Assembly: GCA_905214305.1 (NCBI GenBank)
Contig: CAJMLK010000007.1
Location: forward strand, 12,786 to 76,785
DNA from: an uncultured bacterium
GTDB lineage: Bacteria; Desulfobacterota; Desulfovibrionia; Desulfovibrionales; Desulfovibrionaceae
Reading direction: 5' to 3'
Length of the DNA: 64,000 nucleotides
The notes under the pieces were generated by a model, which searched no databases, was not told the origin of the DNA, and worked only from the letters and a program-made list of their open reading frames with translations. The first letter of the stretch is position 1. Every line of letters starts with the position of its first letter. The position numbers and the translations under genes are program-made. Shown here piece by piece: positions 1 to 8,476 of the stretch.

Positions 1-781
1 GGGCCGTTGCCGCCACCGTGGCCGCGCCACGCTCGCCCGGCGGCAATGAAAGCAGACCGCCGAAAACAGACTTCATTGAAAGGGCCATAAGAACCGGACG
101 ACCGAGGTCCAGCCAGTCTTCAGGGTGCGCCAGCAGTTCAAGATTATGCGCCAGCGTTTTGCCAAAACCTATGCCGGGGTCAAGAATGATGCGGTCTTCG
201 GGAACCCCCGCCCGCACCAGCCGCGCGAGGTTGCGTTCAAAGAATTCCCGCACTTCACGCCGCACATCCGCATATTGCGGGTTGCGCTGCATGGTTTCCG
301 GCCGCCCCTGACTGTGCATGAGCACATAGCCCGGCCTGTATTGCACAAGCACGTCCAGCAGGGCCGGGTCAAACGCGCACGCTGAAATATCGTTGATTAT
401 GGCCGCACCCTGCTCCAGAACCGCAGCGGCAGTGGCCGCGTGGTAGGTATCAACCGAAACGACCGCCCAGGGGGCCTTGCGGCGCAGTCCCATAAGCACG
501 GGCGTAAGGCGGCGGATTTCATCATCGGGCAAAAGCTCGGCGGCTCCCGGCCGGGACGATTCCGCCCCCAGATCAAGAATATCAGCGCCCTCTTCCAGCA
601 AGGTCAGGGCATGCCGCAGACCGGCTGGGGGAAGATGGTGCGCGCCGCCATCATAAAAAGAATCCGGAGTCAGATTGACGATGCCCATAACGCCAAAGGG
701 GGAGGGCGTCTTCAACGCCCGCCCCCCCATGACATGCCAGGCTGCGCCCGTTACGGGCGCTACCGGGAACGAATTTTTCAT
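1..781 (-). CDS. folP: Dihydropteroate synthase, C-terminus cut by window edge
   Basis: This enzyme couples dihydropterin pyrophosphate to p-aminobenzoate in cytoplasmic folate synthesis. Read leftward from the ATG at 781, the translation shows GVMGIVNLTPDSFYDGG at residues 30-46 and DLGAESSRPGA at 70-80, both hallmark pterin-binding motifs. The frame is open to base 1, where the segment GLLSLPPGERGAATVA precedes the usual C-terminal RxHDV region. About 260 codons are present against a usual length near 280, so only the last 20 or so residues are missing. The start ATG overlaps the ftsH stop codon (TAATG), which implies translational coupling. Two other folate genes, folC and folE2, lie elsewhere in the window. 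Confidence 0.96.
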   Translation of the reverse strand, partial: MKNSFPVAPVTGAAWHVMGGRALKTPSPFGVMGIVNLTPDSFYDGGAHHLPPAGLRHALTLLEEGADILDLGAESSRPGAAELLPDDEIRRLTPVLMGLRRKAPWAVVSVDTYHAATAAAVLEQGAAIINDISACAFDPALLDVLVQYRPGYVLMHSQGRPETMQRNPQYADVRREVREFFERNLARLVRAGVPEDRIILDPGIGFGKTLAHNLELLAHPEDWLDLGRPVLMALSMKSVFGGLLSLPPGERGAATVAATA

Positions 782-2817
782 TACTGATTTCGCTTGTTGT
801 CGTCTTCACCGTTTTTAACGGCTGCTTCATCGCTTTCAGCGCTCTTTTCTTCGGTCGCGTCCTGCGCTGCCGGGGCGTCTCCACCGCTGGTATCCGGCTC
901 AAGGGTAAACTCGGCAGACTCGGCGGCAGGGGCTGCGGCGCCCCCGGCACTTGCGCCGCCCTTGCCGGGACGGCTGGGAGCCTCGGAATACTTGATGGGC
1001 TTGCCGTTGTTGTCCAGCGGCGGCAGTTCCTTGTCTTCCATCAGCAGTTCGAGTTCTTCGCCAGTGATGGTTTCACGATCCAGCAGGGCGCGGGCAATGC
1101 GGTGCAAAATCTCTTCATTTTCCTTCAGCAAGGTACGGCAACGCTCGTGGGCTTCGTCCACAATGCGCTTGACTTCCGAGTCCACCAGACGAGCGGTATC
1201 TTCGCTGAAGTTCTTGTTCTGCACCCACTCCCGGCCGATAAAGACTTCTTCGCCGGTTTCGCCGATAGCCAGCGTGCCCACGGCTTCGCTCATGCCCCAC
1301 TCGCACACCATCTTGCGGGCCATGCGGGTGACGCGCTCGATGTCGTTGGAGGCTCCGGTGGTGATGTCGTCAAAAATAAGCTCTTCGGCCACACGCCCGC
1401 CAAGCAGAACCACCAGAGTATTGCGCAGGTAGGAGCGCGAGTAGCCGTGGCGGTCTTCTTCAGGCAGCTGCATGGTTACGCCGAGAGCGCGCCCACGAGG
1501 AATAATGGTGACCTTGTGTACCGGGTCAGAGCCGGGCAAAAGGCGCGCCGCCAGAGCATGGCCGCCTTCATGATAGGCCGTGATGCGTTTTTCATCATCG
1601 GAAAGGATGAGGCTGCGGCGCTCACGCCCCATGAGGACCTTATCCTTGGCGTATTCAAAGTCGTGCATGTCCAGCCTGTCCTGATTCAGCTTGGCAGCCT
1701 GAAGGGCGGCCTCGTTGACCAGATTTTCCAAGTCCGCGCCGGAAAAACCGGGGGTCCCGCGGGCCAGCACATCAAGGTCCACATCGCCGGAAAGCGGTGT
1801 ACGCTTGGTGTGCACCTCAAGGATACGGCGGCGGCCACGAAGGTCGGGGGTGGGGACCACCACCTGACGGTCAAAACGGCCGGGGCGCAGCAGGGCCGGG
1901 TCGAGCACATCAGGACGGTTGGTAGCGGCAATAAGGATAACCCCCTCATTGCTTTCAAAACCGTCCATCTCTACCAGCATCTGGTTCAGGGTCTGTTCGC
2001 GTTCGTCATGCCCGCCGCCAAGCCCGGCGCCGCGCTGACGGCCAACAGCGTCAATTTCGTCAATAAAAATAAGGCAAGGCGCATTTTTTTTGCCCTGCAC
2101 AAAAAGGTCACGCACGCGCGAAGCGCCCACGCCCACAAACATTTCCACAAAATCCGAACCGGAAATGGAAAAGAACGGCACTCCGGCTTCGCCAGCAACG
2201 GCGCGCGCCAGAAGCGTCTTGCCCGTTCCGGGAGGCCCGACCAGCAGCACGCCCTTGGGAATGCGCCCGCCAAGACGGGTAAATTTTTTGGGATTGGACA
2301 GAAACTCCACCACTTCAGCGAGTTCGTCCTTGGCTTCGTCCACCCCGGCCACGTCGGCAAAGGTGACGCGGGCGCTGTCCTGATTGAGCATGCGCGCGCG
2401 CGAACGGCCGAAATTCATGGCCTTTCCGCCGCCGCCCTGCATCTGGCGCATGAAAAATATCCATACGCCCACAAGCAGAAGCATGGGAAACCACGAAACC
2501 AGCAGCGTCATGTACCAGGGCTGCTCTTCCGGCGGCTCCGCCTTTACCTCCACCTTTTTTTCAATAAGGCGGTTGACCAGACCCAGATCCTGCGGAGCGT
2601 AGGTCTGCACGGTTTTGCCGTCTGATGTTTTACCTGTAAGCGTGTGCCCCTGCATGGTTACAGACAGAATCTGGCCGCCGTCCACCTGACTCAGAAAGTC
2701 AGAATAGGGCACTCTTTGCATCACGCCCTGTGGCTGCTGGAACATATTAAAAAGCATAACCATCGCCAGGACGATAATGGCCCACAGCATCAGGTTGCGA
2801 CTCATCTGGTTCAACAT
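781..2817 (-). CDS. ftsH: ATP-dependent zinc metalloprotease FtsH
   Basis: FtsH is the membrane-anchored AAA+ protease that degrades misfolded membrane proteins and short-lived regulators. The 678-residue product has an N-terminal TM segment (about 10-27), a periplasmic loop, a second TM (about 100-122), then an AAA module with Walker A GPPGTGKT, Walker B LIFIDEID and the SRH AATNRPDVLDPALLRPGRFD. The zinc site HEGGH follows, then an acidic, Ala/Ser-rich tail. I chose the ATG at 2817 over one 20 codons upstream because a GGAGG lies 5 bases before it and the product then begins at the TM segment as in homologues. The adjacent folP start overlaps its stop. Confidence 0.98.
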   Translation of the reverse strand: MLNQMSRNLMLWAIIVLAMVMLFNMFQQPQGVMQRVPYSDFLSQVDGGQILSVTMQGHTLTGKTSDGKTVQTYAPQDLGLVNRLIEKKVEVKAEPPEEQPWYMTLLVSWFPMLLLVGVWIFFMRQMQGGGGKAMNFGRSRARMLNQDSARVTFADVAGVDEAKDELAEVVEFLSNPKKFTRLGGRIPKGVLLVGPPGTGKTLLARAVAGEAGVPFFSISGSDFVEMFVGVGASRVRDLFVQGKKNAPCLIFIDEIDAVGRQRGAGLGGGHDEREQTLNQMLVEMDGFESNEGVILIAATNRPDVLDPALLRPGRFDRQVVVPTPDLRGRRRILEVHTKRTPLSGDVDLDVLARGTPGFSGADLENLVNEAALQAAKLNQDRLDMHDFEYAKDKVLMGRERRSLILSDDEKRITAYHEGGHALAARLLPGSDPVHKVTIIPRGRALGVTMQLPEEDRHGYSRSYLRNTLVVLLGGRVAEELIFDDITTGASNDIERVTRMARKMVCEWGMSEAVGTLAIGETGEEVFIGREWVQNKNFSEDTARLVDSEVKRIVDEAHERCRTLLKENEEILHRIARALLDRETITGEELELLMEDKELPPLDNNGKPIKYSEAPSRPGKGGASAGGAAAPAAESAEFTLEPDTSGGDAPAAQDATEEKSAESDEAAVKNGEDDNKRNQ

Positions 2818-2916
2818 TGCCTCCGTTACGTTTCCCGTGCGTTTCGGCACACGGCCAGGACCTGGACATAGGCCCACGCAAGCAGAGAAATACTACCTGT
2901 GCATGCTCCATGTCAA

Positions 2917-2957
2917 ACCGTAAAGCCTGCCACCGGTTTTGAAGACCGGGCGCCACA
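2917..2957 (-). repeat. 41-bp perfect inverted copy of part of tRNA-Sec
   Basis: On the minus strand this stretch is identical over 41 bases to positions 3127-3167 of the selC tRNA gene, covering the end of the D arm, the whole anticodon arm with UCA, and half of the variable arm. Identity stops abruptly at both ends (2916 and 2958 mismatch). It lacks acceptor and T arms, so it cannot be a tRNA. It lies between the candidate ftsH promoter and the ftsH start, so the ftsH leader RNA would carry the fragment in sense orientation. Confidence 0.95.
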
Positions 2958-2999
2958 ATGGTCAAGGCCCGCAGGGCCTGCCGCTGAAACCGTTTTTCA

Positions 3000-3027
3000 C
3001 ATATAATGCCTGACGCAGGATTGGCAA
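3000..3027 (-). promoter_or_regulatory. Candidate sigma-70 promoter for ftsH
   Basis: On the minus strand TTGCCA (3027-3022) is followed after 16 bases by TATATG (3005-3000), a fair -35/-10 pair. It would give a leader of about 180 bases before the ftsH ATG, including the tRNA-Sec fragment. Judged by eye only. Confidence 0.4.
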
Positions 3028-3107
3028 TGGGCAAAAAGTATTTTGCCGCTGACAAACCAGACCCTTGCGGCATTTGTTTTTTTCACATAGCATACTCAGG
3101 CTTGCGC

Positions 3108-3201
3108 GGAGACGTTTCGTCACCGGTGTGGCGCCCGGTCTTCAAAACCGGTGGCAGGCTTTACGGTCTGCGGTAGGTTCGACCCCTATACGTCTCCGCC
3201 A
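3108..3201 (+). tRNA. selC: Selenocysteine tRNA (anticodon UCA)
   Basis: The 94-base gene has the tRNA-Sec hallmarks: an 8-bp acceptor stem (GGAGACGT at 3108-3115 with ACGTCTCC at 3190-3197), an anticodon stem CCGGT/ACCGG enclosing the loop CTTCAAA with anticodon TCA at 3142-3144, a long variable arm, a T arm with loop TTCGACC, and an encoded 3' CCA. It is charged with serine, converted by SelA (gene at 30265) and decodes UGA in selenoprotein mRNAs. The layout matches the E. coli selC gene closely. SelB and SelD are not in the window. Confidence 0.96.
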
Positions 3202-3238
3202 GCTTTACCATACGCGCCTTTTCCGAGACGACTCCAAA

Positions 3239-3270
3239 CCCCTTTGTGGCCGAACCGCAAAGGGGTTTTT
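3239..3270 (+). terminator. Rho-independent terminator of selC
   Basis: The stem CCCCTTTG (3239-3246) pairs with CAAAGGGG (3258-3265) and is followed directly by five T residues. It sits 38 bases beyond the tRNA-Sec 3' end. Confidence 0.85.
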
Positions 3271-3391
3271 ACGTACGCGCCCGCCTGCAAACAGGCCCGA
3301 CATCCGCCGGGCCGCACCAGCAGCATAGCCGTGGCCGCCCTGCCGCATCCTGCCTTTCGCCCTCAAGCAGACGTCTGAACAGAAAAGCCCC

Positions 3392-4576
3392 TCACCCCCG
3401 CTGCCGCCAGCGCTGCACCAGCCTGCCGAAGGATTCTGACACATCGGCGTAGCGCGTATCGGCGTCCGTTCCGAATGCTTTTGCCTTGCGGCTCGCCAGA
3501 ATAAGCACAGCGTACAAGCCGTGTTCCGCATAGAAGGGGCGCGCATAGTACGAGCGAACGCCCAATGGGGTAAAGAGCGCCCAATCCACAGATTTTACGC
3601 TGTCCAGCGTATCCTCTACCAGCAACGAGCTCAGGTCAAAGCGCTCAATATCCTGCGCAATGGTTCCTTCATAAGCGTGGACCGCGCCCCACTCCAGATT
3701 TTCAAACGCCCGCCCCACACCGTAAACTGTTACCTTGCCGCTGCCCGACTGGATGTGCGACAGCATAAGCCCATCCACTTCGGGGCCGCAGGCGCGCCAA
3801 AGATCCTCCAGAGCCGGACGCAATTCGCCCGGGCGCAAAGCCCCGTCGCCGCCCGATGCAAAGGGGCGCATCATGGTTTTGGCGTCCACGCACACCAATG
3901 CTGCGCGCACCACTCGCCCTTGCGCTCCCCCCCAGGGCGTCAACCGCACATACGTGGAAAAAAGTCCGCGCTCCGCATTGCCCAGCATGAGCTTTCCCGA
4001 CCACGCATCCTCCTGCACAGCCTGACGCGCAGCGTTAAGAAGCTGCTCACCCAGCTTTTGCGGTGCAATATCCTCCAGCGACAAAAGGGAGCTTCCCTGC
4101 CCCTGGCGCATGAACAAACTGCCGGCGGCAGCGTTTGCCTCCTTGAGACAGCAGTGTTCCAGATCAATGGTAAAAACGGGATAATCTACATCACCCACAC
4201 GCATGCCAAGCTGCGCGGCATAGCATGCCGAGCCATAGCCCCCCGGCAAAAAGGCGCTTTTCAAAAAACCGCTGTATACGTCCAGCCCCGGCTCGGGCCA
4301 GCCCTGCAAAATGAGCGGCTTGCGGCCCGCATCCGACCGCAGGCGAAAAATGGCCGACGCAGGACGCGCGGCATGAAGCATGTCCCAGAATTCCACCAAA
4401 AAAGGATAGTCTTCCGGCACGACAGCCTGTTTGCGGTACGCGGCATTTTTCAGCAACTGGGGGGCATCCAGCCCGTCCACCTGCCAGCGCGTAAAAAGTT
4501 TGAGCCGCGACTCACGCAGCCGAATGCTCCATAACAATCCCGGAAATCCGCCCCGCCACTGCGAAAAACGTGGCAT
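3392..4576 (-). CDS. Conserved-looking protein of unknown function, possible PAS/GAF-fold sensor
   Basis: This codes for a 394-residue soluble protein with no signal peptide or TM segment. I do not recognise the family. The N-terminal third (VVPEDYPFLVEFWDML onward) has the feel of a PAS fold. The C-terminal part, ending in a strand-rich YAVLILASRKAKAF segment, resembles a GAF-like end, but there is no kinase, GGDEF or DNA-binding output domain. I chose the ATG at 4576 because AAGGAG lies 7 bases upstream; an ATG 12 codons earlier lacks a binding site. It is transcribed divergently from the GntR-led cluster at 4908, and the two share an AT-rich 330-bp control region, so the cluster's regulator may also act on it. 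Confidence 0.7.
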   Translation of the reverse strand: MPRFSQWRGGFPGLLWSIRLRESRLKLFTRWQVDGLDAPQLLKNAAYRKQAVVPEDYPFLVEFWDMLHAARPASAIFRLRSDAGRKPLILQGWPEPGLDVYSGFLKSAFLPGGYGSACYAAQLGMRVGDVDYPVFTIDLEHCCLKEANAAAGSLFMRQGQGSSLLSLEDIAPQKLGEQLLNAARQAVQEDAWSGKLMLGNAERGLFSTYVRLTPWGGAQGRVVRAALVCVDAKTMMRPFASGGDGALRPGELRPALEDLWRACGPEVDGLMLSHIQSGSGKVTVYGVGRAFENLEWGAVHAYEGTIAQDIERFDLSSLLVEDTLDSVKSVDWALFTPLGVRSYYARPFYAEHGLYAVLILASRKAKAFGTDADTRYADVSESFGRLVQRWRQRG

Positions 4577-4673
4577 ATAAACTCCTTCAGCCTTTTGGGT
4601 GTACCCGGCCACTGCCGGTTTGGTTGGCAGTAAAATAGATACATTTGCAGGGCAAGCCCTTTTTCATGATATA

Positions 4674-4688
4674 ATTGGTCATACCAAT
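4674..4688. promoter_or_regulatory. FadR-type operator candidate 1
   Basis: The palindrome ATTGGT-CAT-ACCAAT has two 6-bp arms and a 3-base centre. It fits the TNGTNNNACNA pattern known for FadR-subfamily GntR regulators. It lies in the AT-rich region between the divergent genes at 4576 and 4908. Confidence 0.6.
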
Positions 4689-4768
4689 ATATATTTTTGC
4701 ACGGCATCAGCACAAAAATCTACATAATATCTTACCAACTGCACTGTTAAAAACAGAATCACGGCATC

Positions 4769-4779
4769 TGGTATAACCA
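4769..4779. promoter_or_regulatory. FadR-type operator candidate 2
   Basis: The sequence TGGT-ATA-ACCA also fits TNGTNNNACNA, and lies about 95 bases from operator candidate 1 and 130 bases before the GntR gene. Having two such sites next to a FadR-type gene suggests autoregulation. Confidence 0.55.
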
Positions 4780-4907
4780 AAAACAATAAAAAAGACTTAT
4801 AAATACAGCAGTATAAACGAAACACATATCACCATCACCAGAATATTGTCATAAAAACGTCAAAGAGACAGAATCACTCAAACACGACAAACCTGCAGGG
4901 GAAGGCC

Positions 4908-5552
4908 ATGACTACACCTGCCACTACGGAACGGCGTCTGGAGCAGGCACTGCTGAAGGGGCACTGGAACCTTTTTGAACGGCTGCCCGCTGAGCGCCTG
5001 CTGGCCGAAAAACTTGGCGTGAGCCGCGCCACTCTACGGACAGCTCTGCGTACCCTTGTTGGGCGCGGCATTCTGGAAACGCGGCGTGGCAGCGGAACAT
5101 TTGTGAAAGCACTGCCCTGCCGTTCAGACAATGCCAGTCTGACCGACAGCCTGCTGGCCTTTCGCATTGTGCTGCCCCACCTGCTGGCAGTGGCGCAGCC
5201 CACCTTTGCCCCTTCCGCCATGCTCATGCTGGAACGCCACCTGTCTTCAGCGGGCATGGCGCTGCATGCGGCCGACATGCGGCTTTTCGCTCAACATCAC
5301 CTGCAATTTTTTTCAGCCCTGCTGCAAGGGCTGCCCAATACCCGTCTGGCCCAGGCCGGAGCGGCAACCCTGCCGGATGCCCACGCCCTTGCACGACTGC
5401 TGCAAGACTGCCCGGCCATGCGCCTTGAAGAAATATTCAAGCATCTTGCCCGCACGTTGCACGGTCTGCGCCACGCCGATTCGCAGGCGTCATCTGCTGC
5501 CCTGTCGGCATATGCCGCCTGCCTTTTACACGGCATGGGGGAAGAAGCATGA
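4908..5552 (+). CDS. GntR-family (FadR-type) transcriptional regulator
   Basis: The first 70 residues form a winged helix-turn-helix typical of GntR regulators (LPAERLLAEKLGVSRATLRT, then GRGILETRRGSGTFV). The remaining 140 or so residues are helical, as in a short FCD-type ligand domain, but I see no clear metal-binding histidine set. The 214-residue length suits the FadR subfamily. It is the first gene of a tightly packed run: the next ATG overlaps its stop by four bases. Two FadR-like palindromes sit upstream, so it likely controls the cluster and itself. The ligand is unknown. Confidence 0.88.
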   Translation: MTTPATTERRLEQALLKGHWNLFERLPAERLLAEKLGVSRATLRTALRTLVGRGILETRRGSGTFVKALPCRSDNASLTDSLLAFRIVLPHLLAVAQPTFAPSAMLMLERHLSSAGMALHAADMRLFAQHHLQFFSALLQGLPNTRLAQAGAATLPDAHALARLLQDCPAMRLEEIFKHLARTLHGLRHADSQASSAALSAYAACLLHGMGEEA

Positions 5553-5860
5553 GCAACACGAGCAGAAGAAACTTCTTGCGGGGGGTGTGGCGCGCGCACC
5601 CACTGCCTGTGACGGATGAAGATTCCTTTCTCGCAGCCGATCCTGAGGCCCTGCCCGCCCTCATGACGCTGCCGCCGGAATTTTCATCCGCCATGTTGCA
5701 TATGGAAGGGCAGCGCCTGGGGCTGCCTGTAGAGGCAATGGAAGAGGAAGACCTGGCCCGGGCCGTTTTGCGGGCCATGTACGCCGGAACGCCCCTGCCC
5801 CATGCTCCATGCCCCGGCGCTCCGCCGCAGGGCAGCGCTGACGGGTGCGGGCGCCCCTGA
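5549..5860 (+). CDS. Small protein with an N-terminal twin-arginine-like motif
   Basis: A 103-residue product starts with SRRNFLRG, which matches the Tat consensus, but it has no hydrophobic stretch after it, so export by itself is doubtful. The rest is acidic with a Pro/Gly/Ala-rich end. It overlaps the regulator gene by four bases (ATGA) and is followed 33 bases later by the membrane protein. It may be a cytoplasmic partner of the Tat-exported hydrolase encoded two genes downstream, or a subunit needing co-export. I do not know its function. Confidence 0.72.
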   Translation: MSNTSRRNFLRGVWRAHPLPVTDEDSFLAADPEALPALMTLPPEFSSAMLHMEGQRLGLPVEAMEEEDLARAVLRAMYAGTPLPHAPCPGAPPQGSADGCGRP

Positions 5861-5893
5861 TCCGGCAACGGCCATAACCCTGTGGAGGAAGAG

Positions 5894-7297
5894 ATGGCTG
5901 ATCACGACATTCCCTATCTTGAGGAACGCAAGCTCCTCAAACGCTGGCGCGGTCCCCTGCCCATGCTGGCTAACCTGGCCCTCACGCTGCTCATATTTGC
6001 CGTGACCTGGTGGGTATTTCAGGACCCGCGCGGCATCATGCGCTTCTATACGCCCTATGTGGGCTACAATTACTGCCGCTGGTGGCTGGTTATCCTGATC
6101 TGGATGGCCTACATCTTCGATTTCTGGCCCTTTAAGAAGAACTGGATACGTAACGCCCACCCTCTGCAAAAAGGCATCGTTCTTTCGCTGGTATCCGTGG
6201 GGCTTATGATTGTGCTCATTCACGGTTTTTTTGAAGGCGTGCTGGGCAACCTGGCTTTTGCCTATTTCAGTCCCTCCCAGCTGCAGAAGCTGCCCGGCCT
6301 CACAGAATTTTATGCCGTGGAATACGCAGCTCAGGCGTGCATGATGTTCGCGGTCATCGCCTCATGGATCAGCCCGGCCTGGCTGGTGGCCCTTGAGGGG
6401 CGCCCGTGGGAAAACCAGAAGCAGCCCGTCAGGGGATTCAGCATCTGGCTCGGCACGTTCTGCCTCAGCCTCGTCATCTACTTCATGACCATGCACAACC
6501 ATATGGGCATCTTGTACTATCCCTGGCAATACTTCACCGCCATTACTCCGCCCTATTGGGAAAACTTCGCCCAGACCGTTTCCGCCAACTTTCATGTAGC
6601 ATGGATCATGTGTTGCACCGTGGTTGTCTGGTTTATGGAAGGCATATGGGAACGCTATCCCTTCTGCCTCATAAAAACGCCGTGGCTGCGGCGCTTCACC
6701 ACCTTTTTCGGCATTATCGCCATCTCTCTCGCTCTGTGCTTCTTTTTCTGGTTCATGCAGGAGCTGGTGTGGGGCGATGCCATCCGCGGGCACAAGCGCG
6801 ATGCCGCTCCCGACTGGCGCTGGCTGCATGTGGGTGAAACCGCAATCTTCTTCCTGGTTCCGGCGCTTTTTCTGCAATTTTACGGCGGCAACTGGCCCAA
6901 CAGATTCAGCACGCCGGTGAACGTGCTGCTGCGCACGATTATCGTCATCATCGGCGGCATCGCCATCTACTGCCTGTACTATCAGTACGCCCATCTGGTT
7001 CTGGGTACGCAAAAAGGCTTTTCCCACCCGCAGCAATTCCCGATGATTCCCATGATCTGGCTCATCAATATCTGGCTTATCAACTGGTGGTTCATGGACG
7101 GCTGGCCCGGCTGGCGGCGTGAATTCCGCAGCGTGGAAGAAATAAGGGCCGACGAACTCGCCTTTGAGGAGCGCAGCGCATGGAGCCCCGCCATGGTTCC
7201 CGGCCTTGTTGCAGGCATTGCGGCGGGCGTGGCTGTATATTTTGCCATCGTGGCGGCGCTGCCCTGGTTCAGCGCGCACTTCACTCTGGTCCAGTAG
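5894..7297 (+). CDS. Polytopic inner-membrane protein of unknown function
   Basis: This 467-residue protein has about 11 hydrophobic segments (first near residues 24-42, last near 435-460), is very rich in Trp and aromatic residues, and has a short cytoplasmic N-terminus. Histidines recur at membrane borders (TMHNHMG, NFHVAW, LHVGET), a pattern seen in membrane-bound metal or redox enzymes, but I cannot name a family. I chose the ATG at 5894 for the GGAGG at 5884-5888. The next gene, a Tat-exported hydrolase, begins 20 bases after its stop, so the two probably work together at the periplasmic face. Confidence 0.85.
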   Translation: MADHDIPYLEERKLLKRWRGPLPMLANLALTLLIFAVTWWVFQDPRGIMRFYTPYVGYNYCRWWLVILIWMAYIFDFWPFKKNWIRNAHPLQKGIVLSLVSVGLMIVLIHGFFEGVLGNLAFAYFSPSQLQKLPGLTEFYAVEYAAQACMMFAVIASWISPAWLVALEGRPWENQKQPVRGFSIWLGTFCLSLVIYFMTMHNHMGILYYPWQYFTAITPPYWENFAQTVSANFHVAWIMCCTVVVWFMEGIWERYPFCLIKTPWLRRFTTFFGIIAISLALCFFFWFMQELVWGDAIRGHKRDAAPDWRWLHVGETAIFFLVPALFLQFYGGNWPNRFSTPVNVLLRTIIVIIGGIAIYCLYYQYAHLVLGTQKGFSHPQQFPMIPMIWLINIWLINWWFMDGWPGWRREFRSVEEIRADELAFEERSAWSPAMVPGLVAGIAAGVAVYFAIVAALPWFSAHFTLVQ

Positions 7298-7316
7298 GGA
7301 CCGGCAGGGGAACGAT

Positions 7317-8465
7317 ATGAACAGACGTGAATTCATCAAGGGAGCCGCCCTGGGCGTCGGCGTGGGAACTCTGGGAGCCATGGGCGCATATTCCTACTCG
7401 CCCATGCGCCGTGCCTTTCTCAAGGATGCGCAGCGCGGGTCCACGGATATCGGCATGTGCAAGGCCATACGCATTACCAACATTTCGGAAACAAGCTGGT
7501 TCGACAACGGCGTGCTTATGCAGGACGTAACCAGCGCGGGGGGCCTGCTGGTTGACCAGTATACCTTCAACTGGCCTCCTTTTGGCAACGGCAAGGGGGT
7601 CGGCAAGGGCAGCTACGCGGAAGGCATCAAGCATATCAAGCATCTTTTGCCAAAAAAACTGGATGAGGCATGGGATATCGCCCGTGAAAAAAGCGTGCAT
7701 GCCGACAATGCCGGGGGATTCTCCTGCCTGATCGAGGTCGAAGCCCTGGACGGCTCCGTAACCAAATACCTGTTTGATACCGGCTGGAACTATGCATGGA
7801 TGGACGCCTGCTACAAGCGCGAAGGCATAGACCTCATGCTTGCCAACAACGAGATCAAGGCATTCATCCAGACCCACGAACACATGGATCATTACTGGGG
7901 GCTGCCGGCTGTCACCAAATACAATCCCGCCATTCCGGTATATATACCCAATACATTCTACCCCGAAGGCAAACAGTATCTTAAGGACTGCGGGCATGTC
8001 GGAAAGCTTACGGAAGTTCCCAAGGGGCTGCACAAGCTGGAAAACGGCGTGGCGCTCTATACCTTTGACTGCCCCATCATCTTCCGTGTTTTCGGCGAAC
8101 TTTCCATGTATTGCAACGTCAAGGACGTGGGGCTTGTAAGCATCACCGGCTGCTGCCACCAGGGCATCATTCTCTTTGCCGACACGGCCTACAAGGAACT
8201 GGCCTATGAAAACGACCAGTTCTACGGCCTCTACGGCGGGCTGCACATTTCGCCCTTTGACGATTGGGATCCCAAGTATGACGACCTCGTCATCGGACTG
8301 AAAAAATGGGATCTGCAAAGGGTTGGGTGCAACCATTGCACAGGACTTATCACTGCGCAGAAGTTCGTGGATGCGGGCTATCCCGTGGTCAAAGGTACGG
8401 CACGCTTTCGCTCCAAAACCACCAACTACCTTGGCAACGGCGACGTCATCACCTTTCCCTCCTGA
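7317..8465 (+). CDS. Tat-exported metallo-beta-lactamase-fold hydrolase (COG1237-like)
   Basis: The 382-residue product begins with a twin-arginine signal (NRREFIKG, then a Gly/Ala/Val-rich stretch to about residue 24), so it should fold with its metals in the cytoplasm and be exported. The binuclear-metal motif THEHMDH is at 186-192. GCCHQG at 278-283, GGLH at 307-310 and CNHCTG at 338-343 are the marks of the COG1237 branch rather than beta-lactamases or glyoxalase II. Some COG1237 members act on pterin-linked substrates; the substrate here is unknown. I chose the ATG at 7317 for the AGGGGA 7 bases upstream. A metal-chaperone-like GTPase follows. Confidence 0.9.
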   Translation: MNRREFIKGAALGVGVGTLGAMGAYSYSPMRRAFLKDAQRGSTDIGMCKAIRITNISETSWFDNGVLMQDVTSAGGLLVDQYTFNWPPFGNGKGVGKGSYAEGIKHIKHLLPKKLDEAWDIAREKSVHADNAGGFSCLIEVEALDGSVTKYLFDTGWNYAWMDACYKREGIDLMLANNEIKAFIQTHEHMDHYWGLPAVTKYNPAIPVYIPNTFYPEGKQYLKDCGHVGKLTEVPKGLHKLENGVALYTFDCPIIFRVFGELSMYCNVKDVGLVSITGCCHQGIILFADTAYKELAYENDQFYGLYGGLHISPFDDWDPKYDDLVIGLKKWDLQRVGCNHCTGLITAQKFVDAGYPVVKGTARFRSKTTNYLGNGDVITFPS

Positions 8466-8476
8466 TTCTGAAACCC

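Noticed and set aside
1102..2625. 507-codon open frame antisense to ftsH
   Set aside because: It is a shadow of the ftsH codon bias; the protein has no family signatures and the real gene on the other strand is certain.
2917..2957. A second tRNA-Sec gene
   Set aside because: Only the anticodon and part of the variable arm are present; acceptor and T arms are missing.
7317..8465. True beta-lactamase or glyoxalase II
   Set aside because: GCCHQG, GGLH and CNHCTG are COG1237 features, and the Tat signal and length do not fit glyoxalase II.
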